A DNA stretch of 64,000 nt from Spraguea lophii (GCA_001887945.1 LDOQ01000129.1:1-64000); one strand, 5' to 3'; shown: positions 39,745 to 51,639, counted from the stretch's first letter. Made by a program: numbers and translations. Notes: generated by a model from the sequence alone, not told the origin.

Positions 39745-40424
39745 TACATTTTTAATAACATGTTTAATTTTTTAGAAAAGATTCTTGAAATAAATAATTT
39801 TAAATAATTCATATTTTTTATTATAAAACCATTTTTATTTTATAGCAAGAAAATATTTATAATCTTTTTATCTGTAAAATATTCTAATATATCTGAGTAT
39901 ATCATAAGATATATGAATGATAATTATTATTAACCATAAATAAGACCATATTATGATTAATTCATCAATAACATTTCATTAATCATTTAATTTATATAAA
40001 TAAGATTATTAAATAATATATTTATATATAAGCTATTTCATTATTTAAAAAATCAACATAATAAATATATCATTGTGACTATAAATTTTTTATTTAACAT
40101 AATTTATATTTCTTATTGATTATTTAAAATATTTTAAAAGAGGAGTGAATACATATTAATTGAGTAATTAAAAACTGAATATTTATTTTACTTATGAAAT
40201 TGAATTGTAACCATAAATGTTATAAAATTTTTAACGTCTTAATAAAAATTACTCAATATTTTTTAAAACAAGACTTATAAATACTTTTGTACATTGTTTT
40301 TATAGTAATATCTATTTAAACATACAAGACCATGTATCCATCTATACAATTAAAACCTTAAAGATACCTTTTTTATAATAATGTTTTAACACAATCAAAT
40401 TTTTCAGATTAGACAAATAAGATT
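39745..40424. other. AT-rich spacer after the lectin-like array
   Basis: Nothing recognised. Confidence 0.4.
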
Positions 40425-40905
40425 GTATTCAAAAATACCTTTGGTTCTTTAAAAGATGTAATATACTCATACAAACTACTTTGGTACATATACGTATTAA
40501 CATAACCTCATCCTGTTCTTTTATATTGCTAGAAATGCATGCCTTGTTTAATCGTTATTCTTTTAATTCGAATCTTTTAATATTCTTCTTAAAATTGTAT
40601 TATTTGGAACACAAACCAATATTGAGATTGTAATTCATCTGATAATTATTGTTTAACGAAAAAACGTGGTAATAATATAAGACATACATACGATATTTTA
40701 TCAAGTTTTCATTCATCCAATACATATTTTTTTTAACTTAAGAAAATTCATTTATGATACTTATTTGTTACACTTCACTACTCAATTATTTTCTTCCAAA
40801 CGTACATATTTCTTATTATCTACTTTCTTATTTTTTTTAGAAAAAAAAGTTCTTTTAAAGGATTCGAACATACGAGTTTGTAATTTGATATAATTTGACA
40901 TCCAC
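40425..40905 (-). repeat. SINE-like repeat, decayed but near full length
   Basis: Minus-strand copy. 'ctttggttctttaaaag', 'gaacacaaaccaatattgagattgtaattcat' (conserved middle), then a pyrimidine-rich stretch and 'aggattcgaacatacg' at 40858-40873, the reverse complement of a B box in the tRNA-like head. Confidence 0.65.
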
Positions 40906-41516
40906 TTAATTAAGATGTTTTTATTGAAATATATTTCTCAAAAAAAACTTATAATAATTATAAATAGTATTTGAACAATGATCTCGTTATATTTATATTA
41001 TATTTGTCTGATATATAAAATTTTAATTAATATAATATTTTTAATTAAAAATCACAAAAAAAACATTGATAAAATTTTTGTTTTTTAAAAAATTAAGATA
41101 TTTTTATGTGAAATACTTTATTTTTGAATGTTTATTATAATAAAATTTTGAATAAATAAATTATTAAAAATTAAAAATATATCATTATAAAATGATTTTA
41201 TAAATTTCTAATAAATTTGACTTAAAACATATATATGCAATGATCTCTACGAATTTTAAAAAGTTCTAATAATATACCATATTTTATAAATGTATAAAAT
41301 CAAATATTAAGGTTATTAAGATGTGGATAAATAAGTTTTTGATAAAAAATAGATAATTTTATATTTTAAAAAGATTTTTATCATTTTTACAATAAAAAAC
41401 ATTTATTTCTTTAAAAATCCTGAAAATTTCATATTGATCCTTTTTTTATAAAATTTATGAAGTCTATAATACAAAAATCATAATTAAAATATAAATACAA
41501 ATAAAAATTTGAAAAT
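40906..41516. other. AT-rich promoter region of the ATP/ADP translocase
   Basis: No C-run start signal occurs before 41517. No other feature seen. Confidence 0.4.
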
Positions 41517-43211
41517 ATGGATGATGATGATCATGAACAATATGAAAACTTAAATTTACCAACAGAAACTGAAGTTGAAGAACAGGCAATTGCGAGGTCA
41601 AGATATTTCTTTGGAATATACAGAATTGCAAAACTAGAGGATGCTAAACTTTTTACAATGGGAGGTATATTCTTTCTTATTTGCTATGTCTACTCAGTAA
41701 CGAAAGAGTTAAAAGATACTTTTGTGATTCAAAGGCAGACAGCCATCTCTATTCAATATTTGAAATTAGTGTTTGTTCCACCTATTGCACTTCTAGGAAC
41801 TATGATAGTAGCTAAAATGTTAGTGGATCATGATAATAGATACATTCTTCAGAGGGTTTTAATGGGATTTGCCATATTCTTTTGTCTTTTTTCTGTGTTA
41901 TCTTTCCCATTTGGCTTTTCACTTGATTTTAGTACCAAATCACTGGAAGATTCATTTGCTGACGGAAAGATGAAATATAAAGGTACTGAGTTTTATATTG
42001 CGTTAATAACAACCGTTCTTTCGTGGACATCTACTGTTTTATTTGTAGCAGCTGAAGTATATGGTACTATCGTATTATCTTTGCTTTTCTTATCTTATGC
42101 CAATGATATATGCCCACTAAAGCAATATTTAAGATTTCTACCATTATTATATATCATGTCCAATATTGCTTTAATTATGTCTTCTTTCACACTTTTTGGA
42201 ATAGGAAAAGCGGTAGGGAAACTTTCATATAGGACAGGAAAAATAACATTTAGTGTATTATTTTTCTCTCTTGGGATTGCATGCTTTGCTACAATTTTTT
42301 TAATCAATTTTCTTGAGAGTAAAATCTTATCAAGACCTATGTTTATTGTAGAAGGAGAAAGAAAAAAGAAAAAGAAGGAAAAGATGTCATTCTCAGAAGG
42401 ATTGAAGGTAGTAGCAACCTCAAGAGTTGCAATGGCTATTTGTACAATAGTAATATTTTATAATCTATCTCAAAATATGGTTGATAATTCCTATAAAAGT
42501 TTGTTGCAAAAACAGAAAAATATCAAAGGAGGAGGTGAATCGTATCTTATGGGAAATCAATGGGTATCACAGCTTATAACAGGTAGTTGTGTGATCATTG
42601 TACTTCTTACCCCTGTTTCTAGAGTGGTACAATTGGCTGGCTGGACAATTGCTGGATTGATGACACCTATTTATGTAATATTAATTGGGTCGATAGTATT
42701 CTTCTTAGCAATGTATAACACTGGTGTAGTAGGACAAAATGGAATTTCATTTGTTAATAACTTCTTTTCGACCCATAGGTTTTTACATTCATTTTCAAAA
42801 AATAAAGAAGATAAGTATGCAATATTTGATTGGGAAGAAACCATAGGAAAGATATTCGTTGCTGGAGGATTTAAAGTTTTAAAATATGCATCATTTGATA
42901 TATGTAAAGAAGCCATAAGTATGAAGATTGATCCAAGATATAGATCACGTTTTAAAGGTGTATATGATGGAATATGTGGGAAACTTGGAAAATCATGTGG
43001 TGCTATCTTATCAATTGTTTTTTCTGCAATATTCAATATTACAGATATCCGTGAAGCATCTTTAGTTTATTTTGTAACACTTATTGGGATTTTTGTTGCA
43101 TGGGTTTTATTCGTTATCTATCTTGGAAGCAAATATAATGAAGCCGTGGAAAAGAATACATTTATTGATGTTGGTGCTACAAGCATGGACAAAGAGGCAA
43201 AATTAGCATAA
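41517..43211 (+). CDS. NTT: TLC-family ATP/ADP nucleotide transporter (NTT)
   Basis: A 564-residue polytopic membrane protein with about 12 predicted hydrophobic helices. Hallmarks of the bacterial/microsporidian TLC carrier include 'CYVYSVTKELKDTFVIQRQ' in the first helices and 'SFDICKEAISMKIDPRYRSRFKGVYDGICGKLGKSCGA' near 470-505, equivalent to the conserved F-D-x-x-K-E and K-G-K-x-x-x-D-x-x-x-x-x-x-G-K elements. These carriers exchange host ATP for parasite ADP and were acquired from intracellular bacteria. Microsporidia have several copies at the plasma membrane and sometimes the mitosome. The acidic N-terminus ('DDDDHEQYE') is cytosolic. Its codons are not swollen by Asn repeats. No CCC motif. 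Confidence 0.96.
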   Translation: MDDDDHEQYENLNLPTETEVEEQAIARSRYFFGIYRIAKLEDAKLFTMGGIFFLICYVYSVTKELKDTFVIQRQTAISIQYLKLVFVPPIALLGTMIVAKMLVDHDNRYILQRVLMGFAIFFCLFSVLSFPFGFSLDFSTKSLEDSFADGKMKYKGTEFYIALITTVLSWTSTVLFVAAEVYGTIVLSLLFLSYANDICPLKQYLRFLPLLYIMSNIALIMSSFTLFGIGKAVGKLSYRTGKITFSVLFFSLGIACFATIFLINFLESKILSRPMFIVEGERKKKKKEKMSFSEGLKVVATSRVAMAICTIVIFYNLSQNMVDNSYKSLLQKQKNIKGGGESYLMGNQWVSQLITGSCVIIVLLTPVSRVVQLAGWTIAGLMTPIYVILIGSIVFFLAMYNTGVVGQNGISFVNNFFSTHRFLHSFSKNKEDKYAIFDWEETIGKIFVAGGFKVLKYASFDICKEAISMKIDPRYRSRFKGVYDGICGKLGKSCGAILSIVFSAIFNITDIREASLVYFVTLIGIFVAWVLFVIYLGSKYNEAVEKNTFIDVGATSMDKEAKLA

Positions 43212-44579
43212 AATAAAAAATTTCGGGAAAATCTAAAATTTTATTATAATAAGTTTTAATCGTCCTTATAGTTAAACTCCTGTTTTTTATTTAGTTTTGA
43301 ATTTGCCTTTTTTATCCTTTACAAAGAAAAAAAGTAGTCATAAACATATATATTGTATTAAATGCAAATGTGATTACGAATATATAAAACATTAATTCTT
43401 TTAATTAAAGGATGGATTTTAAATTATAATTATTTAAATTATAAATTTTTTATCCGGGAGGTTTTTAATAAATTACATCCAAGGATTTTTATTTTTTACC
43501 AATTAAAATTTTTAAAAATAAAAAATTTTTTCATATAGCATATTTTCAAAATTTTTTAAGATAAATATAGGGAAATTCTAACATTTACAAAAAAAAGAAA
43601 TTTAATTGTTAAAAACTATATTTTTTAAATATCTAGGAAACTGAGAATTTGATTGAATATAATCAAACATATTAATTTATCATGAATAATGAAAACTCGT
43701 TATAACCTTTGAGTTAATGCTCACTGTATCCTGTTTACTTAATTCATCCTTTAAATAATTTAAATAAAAATGCGTTGATTATTATATCTTATCATTTCAA
43801 ACTATATTTCAATGTCATTTCCCATTATATTGTATCCAAACATCCATTTTTTAAAATAAAATTTTAGTTCTTTTTATGTTTTCCTTTCTTTTTTTGGTTC
43901 GTAACTTTTGTTATTTCAACAAGATTCTATTGCTGAGTATTTATTTTTATTTTAGGCCAAACATAATTTCTGCTATGGTCGATTGTATAATACTTCAAAA
44001 TGATTATTTCCGATATATTTCTATATCTATACTATTGATCACAATATATAATTGTTCCTTATTAACAAATTTCATCCATTATAGGAAATAATATTCCTCG
44101 CAATATATCATCGATAATACACACATAATAATCTTTACATGGTATTATATTTATTTCTAAGATTCCAAATATCCAAATTTCTTCATTGTTCACACAATCT
44201 CTATAATAAAGACATATAATGAAATATACTTTTATTTGTTTGCATTATGACACCCGTTTTACTCTATCGAATAACGGTGTTATATGTTTACCGAAACATC
44301 CGCAACCAATTTTTTTTTATTAAAATTTATAATAACAATGACATTGATTATCCAGAAGCAATATTTATTTCAAATTAAAAAACTATTTTAATTGTTTTTA
44401 AGACATTTTAAATTGTGCACGATTTCCACAAAATCAAAATTATGATCTTTTTAAAAAAATAATCTGAAATTACGTTCAAAACACCTCATTTAAATTTTGG
44501 ATTTTTTACTTTTATATAATCTTTTAGTTATCGCCAGTTTGCTTCTATTGTTTATGTGTTTATTTTTTGGGTCTAAAAA
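43212..44579. other. AT-rich intergenic DNA
   Basis: About 1.4 kb with stops in every frame. A short open frame at 43876-44091 has no support. This is the start of the repeat-rich third of the window. Confidence 0.4.
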
Positions 44580-45330
44580 GTTTCTTGAATGATTTATTTT
44601 ATAATGTCTACAATTTAAGTTTTACAGATCTTTATATCGTCTCTAATAATTTGTTATTGTTGTTGAATTTTTTTCAACGTGTGTTATAATAGTGTGTATC
44701 GGAAAATTTGCAATTACAAGATAATTGCCACATTAAAAAAACATTTTTGGTTATCTTATCGATATCTTTAATAACCCACATTTGTTTATTAAGTTTTCCA
44801 ACATTATACTTTCTTTTTGAAATAGCCGACTCATCTATTTCAACCTGTTTATTTTCATTACCTATCCTTCTATTTCTAATTATATATGTCTCGAAAATCG
44901 ATGTTATTGGTTTCAGATTATTAAATTATATTTCTACCTTTTCATTATATCTTTAAACTCTCTCTTTTGAATCCATTCATATATTATTCAATACATTACT
45001 AATTCTGACAAAATTAGTTTTTTATTAAATACATAGCCATGACATTTTAAAACAAACCCATTGTTACATTTACTTCTTACTATTTTCATATGATTTATAT
45101 ATGAAGAACATTTATGATTTCGTTTAAAGGTTCATAAATTCTATAAAAAAGAAATAGTTTTGCTCAGGCAATTTATTTTCTTTTCTAAATTTATTATGTT
45201 TCTTATTGTTATATTCATATTTAAAGGTTGTCTTAGAGGTAGTTAATATCCATTATTACCAAAGTTATTATTATATTTTTCTTACAACCGCTTAATTTTT
45301 TATATTTTCAATACCGAAATCTTGAACCAT
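44580..45330 (-). pseudogene. Degenerate IS1595/ISXO2 (Merlin) transposase
   Basis: The minus strand encodes 'QVEIDESAISKRKYNVGKL' (first catalytic Asp block) near 44870-44810, preceded by zinc-ribbon-like and helix-turn-helix pieces, and followed by 'NVFLMWQLSCNCKFSDTHY', matching 'FFDVTISRNAKFLRHT' of the copy at 54.1 kb. Frameshifts and stops are frequent and the last catalytic residues are not found. Confidence 0.7.
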
Positions 45331-45847
45331 ATGTATAATAATATAATCTTGAACAATACAATTCTTATTACTTCAATGTGGACTCATATTTTATAGATTT
45401 TATATTTATTTGATCAATCTGAAAAATAATACTTCCGCGTTGTTTATTATTTTTTCAATTCAATATTTTCTTCTCGTTTTTACATTTATTACAAATTACT
45501 TTTTGTTTCAGTATTTTTTTATTTCTCAAAATAAAAATATTTGCTCATCAATAAAAGAGTTTTATTACAGGTAATATTGTTGCTGATAAAATATTCATTG
45601 AAATAAAATCCTTTTTTTTCTACGCAGCTTATTAATTCTCAAAAGTAATTAATAATCTTTATCATCTTTTTAATAGTTCCAAATAAAAAATATTTGTATA
45701 AAATCTTTGTGGAATATTGACCGAAATATTTACATAGCGATATCTATATTGTTAACCATGGCCGTAAATATTGTCAGTATCCAATTAAATTTATATAGTT
45801 AAACCATTGAAATTTTTTGTTTCTAAAATTTCCCATTTTTAAAAAAT
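45331..45847. other. AT-rich DNA, nothing recognised
   Basis: No coding or repeat-family match. Confidence 0.4.
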
Positions 45848-46285
45848 TTTTATTTATAAGAGTTTTCTGGCCGGCTACAATTTGTTGCGGTTTATGATTT
45901 TTAACTTTACATTTAAATTTGTATTGATTGGTTTCGTTACAAATATCCATTGATTTCATTTTGTTTTATATTTTGAAGCGTTAAGATTTTTAGTATAGTA
46001 AAATCATCATTCCTTCTGTGTTTTAAAGACGCCCAACCTCTTTCCTGACATAGCACTAACTGAGTCACAAATTAATATAGGAATTACAATTACACCAGCT
46101 AAACACCTCTTTAATCTAATAGTTGGCTTGTTATGCAAGTCATAATTAATGCCACGTTATCGAATCTCACTCACCCCATTACCTTTTCCTTCGATTCTTT
46201 TGGAAATTCTTCGATGTGAAGAATTCGAACCTACTAAGCTTGGAAATTGGTTACCACCCCATGACCATCAACCAGCAATCTAATA
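45848..46285 (-). repeat. SINE-like repeat, near full length
   Basis: Minus-strand copy running from the tail (tttatttataagagttttctgg at 45849) to the tRNA-like head ending near 46283. 'gaattcgaacc' at 46221-46231 is the reverse complement of a B box with one change. 'gagtcacaaattaatatagg' marks the conserved middle. Confidence 0.8.
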
Positions 46286-46689
46286 AATTTGTATATTATT
46301 TTTTTTAGTATATGGCAATTATTTTTTTTTCATTTTTATACAACTTTTAATTATACAAAATTGCTAAAAATACATATCGTTATGAATAATTAACAAAACA
46401 ATATCATATATCGCGAAGATATTATTTTTATACAATAATTATTTAAATTTTTATGGCTTTTAATATATAAAAAGTTTAAGAAAATATTTTAATGAATAAA
46501 ATTAAAAAATAAAAAAGCATGAAGAAAACAAACATGTGATTTATAATGAATCTGAACATTCGGACATTGTGAAATATCAGTATTGCTAAACGAGGCCACG
46601 TAAATATAGTGTATATATTAATAACGAGGATTATATTATAGGTACAAAACCTCATACGAGATTACGTGATACAATTTTTTTTACTAATA
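46286..46689. other. AT-rich DNA between two SINE-like copies
   Basis: Nothing recognised apart from a poly-T tract. Confidence 0.4.
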
Positions 46690-47163
46690 AAACTTTTATT
46701 TATCAAAGTTTCCTGGCTGGTTGCGGCCTACCATGGTCTGTGACCTTCGGTTCCTCGAGCGAATTTAAGCTTGTACTAACTGGGTTCGCTACAGATATGC
46801 ATTAATCTCATTTTACCTTATGCTCCAGAGTGTTAGGATTTTGCGTATGGTGCGCGTCGCCGCCCCACTTCCAGCTCTTAAGGAATTCCCAGCCTCTTTC
46901 GTTGTATAATATTGGCCGAGTCACAAATCAATACAGGGATTGCAACTACATCAGCTGAACACTACTTTAATCTAGTAGCGGGGCCGTCACACAAGGCACA
47001 GCTATGCTGCGCTATCGAAACCTCACCCACTCAACAACCTTTTTCTTCTCTTCTCCGTTTATTATTATTATTATTTTTTTTGAAAATTTTTCTGGATGAG
47101 GGATTCGAACCCGCCAGGCTTGGGGTTTGGTTACCACCCCACGACCACTGGGCCAGGCGGGAT
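46690..47163 (-). repeat. SINE-like element, best-preserved copy with tRNA-derived head
   Basis: About 475 bp, minus strand. The 5' head (47163 down to about 47088) has an A-box match TGGCCCAGTGG (complement of 47145-47155) and a perfect B box GGTTCGAATCC (complement of 47101-47111), with about 33 bases between. The body is more GC-rich than the surroundings and matches all other copies. The 3' end (46690) reads AAATAAAAG. A 9-bp ATAAAACTT occurs at both edges (46687-46695 and 47162-47170), but the left one overlaps family consensus, so the target duplication is uncertain. Open frames crossing it are accidental. Confidence 0.85.
47088..47162 (-). promoter_or_regulatory. Internal Pol III promoter (A and B boxes) in tRNA-like head
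   Basis: The A box at 47145-47155 and B box at 47101-47111 (minus strand), with a GGGG/CCCC stem between them, give the layout of a type 2 Pol III promoter. The acceptor stem of a true tRNA is not conserved. Confidence 0.7.
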
Positions 47164-47169
47164 AAAACT

Positions 47170-48240
47170 TAATTTCCCTAGTAAAAACCCATCTTCAAAA
47201 AATTGCAAAATGGGAAGAACATCTCATTCTTATGACTTATCGTATAATATATTAAAGGAACAAATAACATTGCCGTCACTTTCTTACCTAAATGTTTTAT
47301 CACAGAGGAAACACTCCAACACTATTGGAATATTAAAACGGCACCAAGCTTATGCTCATCAGGAATGACATGAACTTCATAATTATTGAATTCCAAAAGA
47401 AAAATATAACTTATGAACAACTTCAGAAAATGATTAGTAAAGGTGAACCACGCCAAAAAAACTATGGAAAGAATGAAGGAATTATATCTGTAACTAGACC
47501 TTTAAAATTCTCAATTCAGATTTAATAGGATTTTTCAAAGTTTGTGTTTCAATTGTCCTTAACCTCAAATAATTTTAGTATTTTATTAATAACAAATATC
47601 TTTCATAAGTTCACTGATGTTTACAGTTTCCAAAAGATGTCGTCGAAAACAGGGCTTTAAATTATTTTTTAAAAAATACGAAATGCCCAATAACTGATAA
47701 CAGATAATGGACGTTAATATATAAGGTCAGGATTTAAAAAATATTTATCTGGTTTAAAGATAAACCATGATTAATTTTTACGTATAACCTGACCATAAAT
47801 TGAATGTCAAAAAGATTTAACCAAATAGCCGTTAAGATTATGAAAATTTTATCTTATAAACTATTATCTTTTATTTTAAAGAATTACAAACAATATCAAT
47901 GATTATTATAATATTTCCATACATCATATTTCATTAAAAATATTAGAATCATCAACAAAAAATAATAATAAAGTATTAGAATACATTAAGAACCGAAATG
48001 AATATATTAAAAGTATAATTTGGAAAATCCAATGAAAAGATAAAAGATATAACATTACAAATAAATGATAAAGTATATATGAAAAAATACAATATATTAT
48101 AAGACCAAACCTTGTTATACAAGTCCACATAAAATAACGAAAGTTTACATTAGCCCTGATATTGTGAATGTGGAAGAAAAAACAGACTTTCCAGAATGGA
48201 CATTAAAATATTAAATTAGTAAAGTGTTTTTTTTAGAGGG
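47170..48240 (+). pseudogene. Degenerate Ty3-like RNase H/integrase relic
   Basis: Plus-strand frames give 'YIKGTNNIAVTFLPKCFI', recalling the I-x-G-x-x-N-x-x-A-D-x-L-S-R end of RNase H, at about 47250-47310. Then come 'KNTKCPITDN' near 47690 (T-D-N of integrase) and 'MSKRFNQIAVKIMKILSYK', like x-x-E-R-F-N-x-T, near 47810. 'VYISPDIVNVEEKTDFPEW' near 48150 may be the C-terminal part. There are many stops. Confidence 0.45.
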
Positions 48241-48600
48241 GACGGAATGTTATATACACAATAAAATGAGGTGATTGTTAGTAAGTAAATGATTGATATA
48301 TTAAGCAATATCTGTCAAAGAATGATTTTTTTATTGTAGATATTTAAAAAATTGAATATTAAATAAAACGGGTTTCCATCATAAATTTTCTAAGTATAAT
48401 TTATTAATTAAATCTGGTCCTTAACAAAACTTTGTGACCATATAATTTCACGATTAATGTATCATTATTATTTAAGAAATTATCCTATAAATCATGAATA
48501 CGGTAATAACGATTTTTATTTCTTTATAATAAACATATTTATGTAATTATTTTTATTTAATATTTGATTTTTACTATTGGAGAAGACTTGATTTTACATT
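48241..48600. other. AT-rich DNA
   Basis: Nothing recognised. Confidence 0.35.
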
Positions 48601-48685
48601 AGGGATTATTCAAAAAAAACAGTGATTTTTTTAAAATATTAATATATAGAAACAATCGGAAATCAAGAAAAAATAATATGTTATA
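48601..48685 (+). repeat. Long inverted repeat, left arm
   Basis: Begins AGGGATTATTC and matches, with scattered changes and small indels over about 80 bp, the reverse complement of 52955-53040. Shared landmarks are ATTCAAAAAA, AGTG.TTTTTTT and ATATATAGA. Confidence 0.7.
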
Positions 48686-48794
48686 TAATATTTTAATATG
48701 AATAAATTACATTTTTTATTTATACATGTTTGTTTTTTGGATGTCCTTAATTTTATTCAACGATGTAATACTCTAGTAATAATATACAAATAGA

Positions 48795-49080
48795 AAGTTT
48801 TATTCCCCTCTGGTGAAAATAAAAAAAAGTTGGATTTTACGCACCATAGATTGATAGATTAATATAATAAATCTTCGATTTTTCATATACTTCACGTATA
48901 AAAATCTACGTCGCTTTTCCTCTGCTAGTCTTAATCAAATTCATAGTTTTTTATAACATAATACCGACTGGATCGATAATCAATACAAAGTTAATCAAAC
49001 ATTGTTTTAATTTAATAACGAGAATATGTATAAGCAAGTAAATATTACATCATTGTTATCCAACTAATTTTGTATTTGGA
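48795..49080 (-). repeat. SINE-like repeat, decayed copy
   Basis: Weak ordered matches: 'aaagttttattcccctctgg' tail, 'ccgactggatcgataatcaatacaaag', 'attgttttaatttaataacg', 'aagcaagtaaatattacatcattg'. The head is lost. Confidence 0.5.
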
Positions 49081-49826
49081 TAAAGACAACTCCTTAAATT
49101 TTAAATAGTATTTTATATTTGTCGATTATTATATCACAACTTTTTTATAATATTAAACTCCCAGCATATTTACCTTTTTTAAATCTAATATAAAATATTG
49201 GGATATCTGGATGAATTGAGTAAATTAAATAATAAATACAGAATATTATTTAGATATACGCTTTAATAGAAAATTTAAATAAGAATATAACTTTGTCATA
49301 TTGAGATTCTTTTTACGAAAAAATGTTATAATATATGTGTTGTACAAAAAGAAATAGAATAAAAAATAAAAATTTCCTTAGAGTTTATCATCAATACCCC
49401 TTAAAAATGTAATCTGCCTTAAAAAGTAAGTATTTTTATTTATTACTAATTTATATTTTTGATTGTATATTAAATCGTGTAATAATCAAGATATTAATAT
49501 TAGTCATCATTTATAATATATTAAAACAGTTTTATCCTACCAAATGCTAGAAATCGTTTTAAATATACGAAATTTTAATTTAAAATAAAGTAGATGATGT
49601 TGTATATAAACACATCCATTGGTGATCCGAGTATTATTTAAATATAGAAATCACAATTTTAATCCTGTGAATCCAAAATAGATAAAAATCCTTTCTTTAA
49701 ATAATAAATGTTTTATATAAAAAATAATTTAATTTATCATAAAGTCGCATTTCCTTTTTGTTTTTTTTATATTTGGTTAATTAATTGTAAATATTGTGTA
49801 TAAAAGGAATTGGTATTGTTAAGATC
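49081..49826. other. AT-rich DNA upstream of a small secreted-protein candidate
   Basis: No CCC motif or repeat-family match. Confidence 0.35.
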
Positions 49827-50231
49827 ATGAGGATTTGTCTAACATTGAAAATATTTATTTTTATTGTTAATAGGATTTATTCGTCTCAGACACTAAAAGA
49901 GAAAACAGGACTTGATGACCATTCTGAGAATCTTGTTTTAGATAAATCTCCAGATCTTAAACAAGATATTTATCCGAAAAGTTGTTTGGAAGAAGAAAAT
50001 AATGAGGTTCATAACAAGATTGAAAAAAAGGAAATAATAGAAAACCCCCCAAAAAAAGACAGCATAAAAAAACGTAAATATAATGCTGCAATAGATTCAT
50101 TATATGTTTCTCAGGAAGACTATGAAAGTAGTACGTTTGATTTTGATCTGTATAAATATTTAGTATTAGATCATATTGATAAACATCGGTATTTGCCTTT
50201 TAATAAAAGACGGCCACCTCTAGAGTTTTGA
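49827..50231 (+). CDS. Candidate small secreted protein, unknown
   Basis: A 134-residue frame. I prefer the ATG at 49827 over 49794 because it puts a hydrophobic leader ('ICLTLKIFIFIV') at the N-terminus, with plausible cleavage before 'YSSQTL'. The mature part is charged (Glu/Lys/Asp), with one 'KKDSIKKRKY' basic patch and a more ordered C-terminus ('FDFDLYKYLVLDHIDKHRYLPF'). No relative recognised. It lies between SINE relics inside the inverted-repeat pair, has no CCC motif, and could be a lineage-specific effector or a chance frame. Its normal composition, unlike the decay around it, favours a real gene. Confidence 0.5.
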   Translation: MRICLTLKIFIFIVNRIYSSQTLKEKTGLDDHSENLVLDKSPDLKQDIYPKSCLEEENNEVHNKIEKKEIIENPPKKDSIKKRKYNAAIDSLYVSQEDYESSTFDFDLYKYLVLDHIDKHRYLPFNKRRPPLEF

Positions 50232-50349
50232 TTTGATTAGATATTTAAAAATAAGTTAAACGTCAATGCCGAAAATAAAAACGATCTGAATAAAAGTTAA
50301 AAACAAAATTTTATTTATTTAATTTCTTCTTATATAATTTTATGTGTAA

Positions 50350-50755
50350 TTGCCTATTTAACTATGTGGTCATGAGATGGTAATCAAATCTCAGACTTAA
50401 GGAGTTAGAATCACTCACCCGGAAGATTTTCAAAAAATAAAATAAAAAGCAGAAGAGAAAAGAAAAGACATTGAATGGATTGAGTTCGATAACATAACAT
50501 TAATTATGCCTTGTGCGGTGGACCCGCATCAGATTAAAATAGTGTTTAGCTGGTGTATTTTTCAATCCCTGTATTAATTTGTGACTTGGCCAGTATTATA
50601 CTAAGAAATAAATTATAATTCCATTAAAACAGATCGAATAATAATCGATCCATATACAAAGTCCAAATACGTGGGCATAAAATAAAATGAAACCAATCAA
50701 TACAAATTTAAATATGCCTTAATAACCAAAGATCGTAGACCGTTATGGCTGTGAG
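50350..50755 (+). repeat. SINE-like repeat, plus-strand copy
   Basis: Head at the left: 'ctatgtggtcatgagatggtaatcaaatctcagac' parallels the tRNA-like head of the 46.7-kb copy. Then come 'gccttgtgcggtggacccg', 'tcaatccctgtattaatttgtgacttggcc' and 'ataaccaaagatcgtagaccgttatggct'. The B box is degraded (gagttagaatcac). Confidence 0.75.
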
Positions 50756-50949
50756 ATATCTATATTGTATCCTTTTGAAACAAATTAAATTTTCTCCTCT
50801 TCTGATGGAAAACAAAAAAATATAAGAAAAATAATACACTTCTTTATCTTCATTTCTTAAAAAAACAACCAACGATAAGATAATATTTTAATAATGATGA
50901 ATCTTACACTCTTTTTTATATATTATTTAATTTTACATTATGTTTCTTC

Positions 50950-51520
50950 TATATTATTTGTGCGTATTCCTGGAATTGTATCAATGAAAGATATAGAATG
51001 ATTTATAATTGAATGAAAATAGTTTTTATGAATATCATTATAACCTTTCCAACAATCTGTATAAATAATGCTATTTTTTATAATATATTTTTCATAAAAC
51101 TTGTTTAATACATCTTTATTTCATTTAATAACAGATTGTAATACCATTTTTCTTTTACTTGTTTTCTCTACAGCTTCCAAAATCCAAGTCCCCTCTATTA
51201 TATGGCTTTTATTATATTATCTCTTGCCAAATTTGTATTCTTTAGTTTCTACATTGACTTCTTTTGTACTTAATTTATTATTTTTATTGTATTTTAATAC
51301 AATCTTCCTTATTGTTTTTATTCTTACGTTATATAATAATATAATACACTTATTACTTACTAAAATGTTACGTATTATTGAAATAACTTCATCCCAATTT
51401 AGTTTTGAATTAAAGAAAAGTTTTGGTTTTTTTATACATTTTATTAAAATTTTAACATTTTTTATAGTGCCTCTCGCTGAAACAGTGCATACACACTATT
51501 ATAATCGTTTTTTTCGGTAA
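50950..51520 (-). pseudogene. Degenerate IS1595/ISXO2 transposase
   Basis: Minus-strand translation reads 'KEYKFGKR' and 'GTWILEAVEKTSKRKMVLQS' near 51220-51150, 'NSIIYTDCWKGYNDIHKNYFHS' (second catalytic Asp in T-D-C-W-K-G-Y) near 51075-51010, then 'INHSISFIDTIPGIRTNNIEE' near 51000-50950 (the Asn-His-Ser and final N-x-I-E). The upstream half is present in pieces. Frameshifts and at least two stops. The catalytic order is intact enough for firm family assignment. Confidence 0.75.
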
Positions 51521-51639
51521 CGTGTGCAAATAAAGACTCTACAAAGAAACAATTTCAAATGTTTACAACAAACAAAATAAAAATATATTAACCATCAAAA
51601 AAATTGTACGAGCTTTTTTGTCGGTTTCAGAATCATGGA

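Noticed and set aside
44708..44956. 82-codon plus-strand frame as a membrane protein
   Set aside because: It is the exact antisense of the transposase 'VEIDESAISKRKY' region. Similar antisense frames occur opposite other transposase copies.
47088..47162. Functional tRNA gene on the minus strand
   Set aside because: A and B boxes are present but the acceptor stem does not pair, and the sequence recurs as the head of a dispersed repeat.
46912..47368. Two overlapping open frames of 86 and 90 codons
   Set aside because: They lie within the SINE-like element and run through its tRNA-like head. They match only translated repeat.
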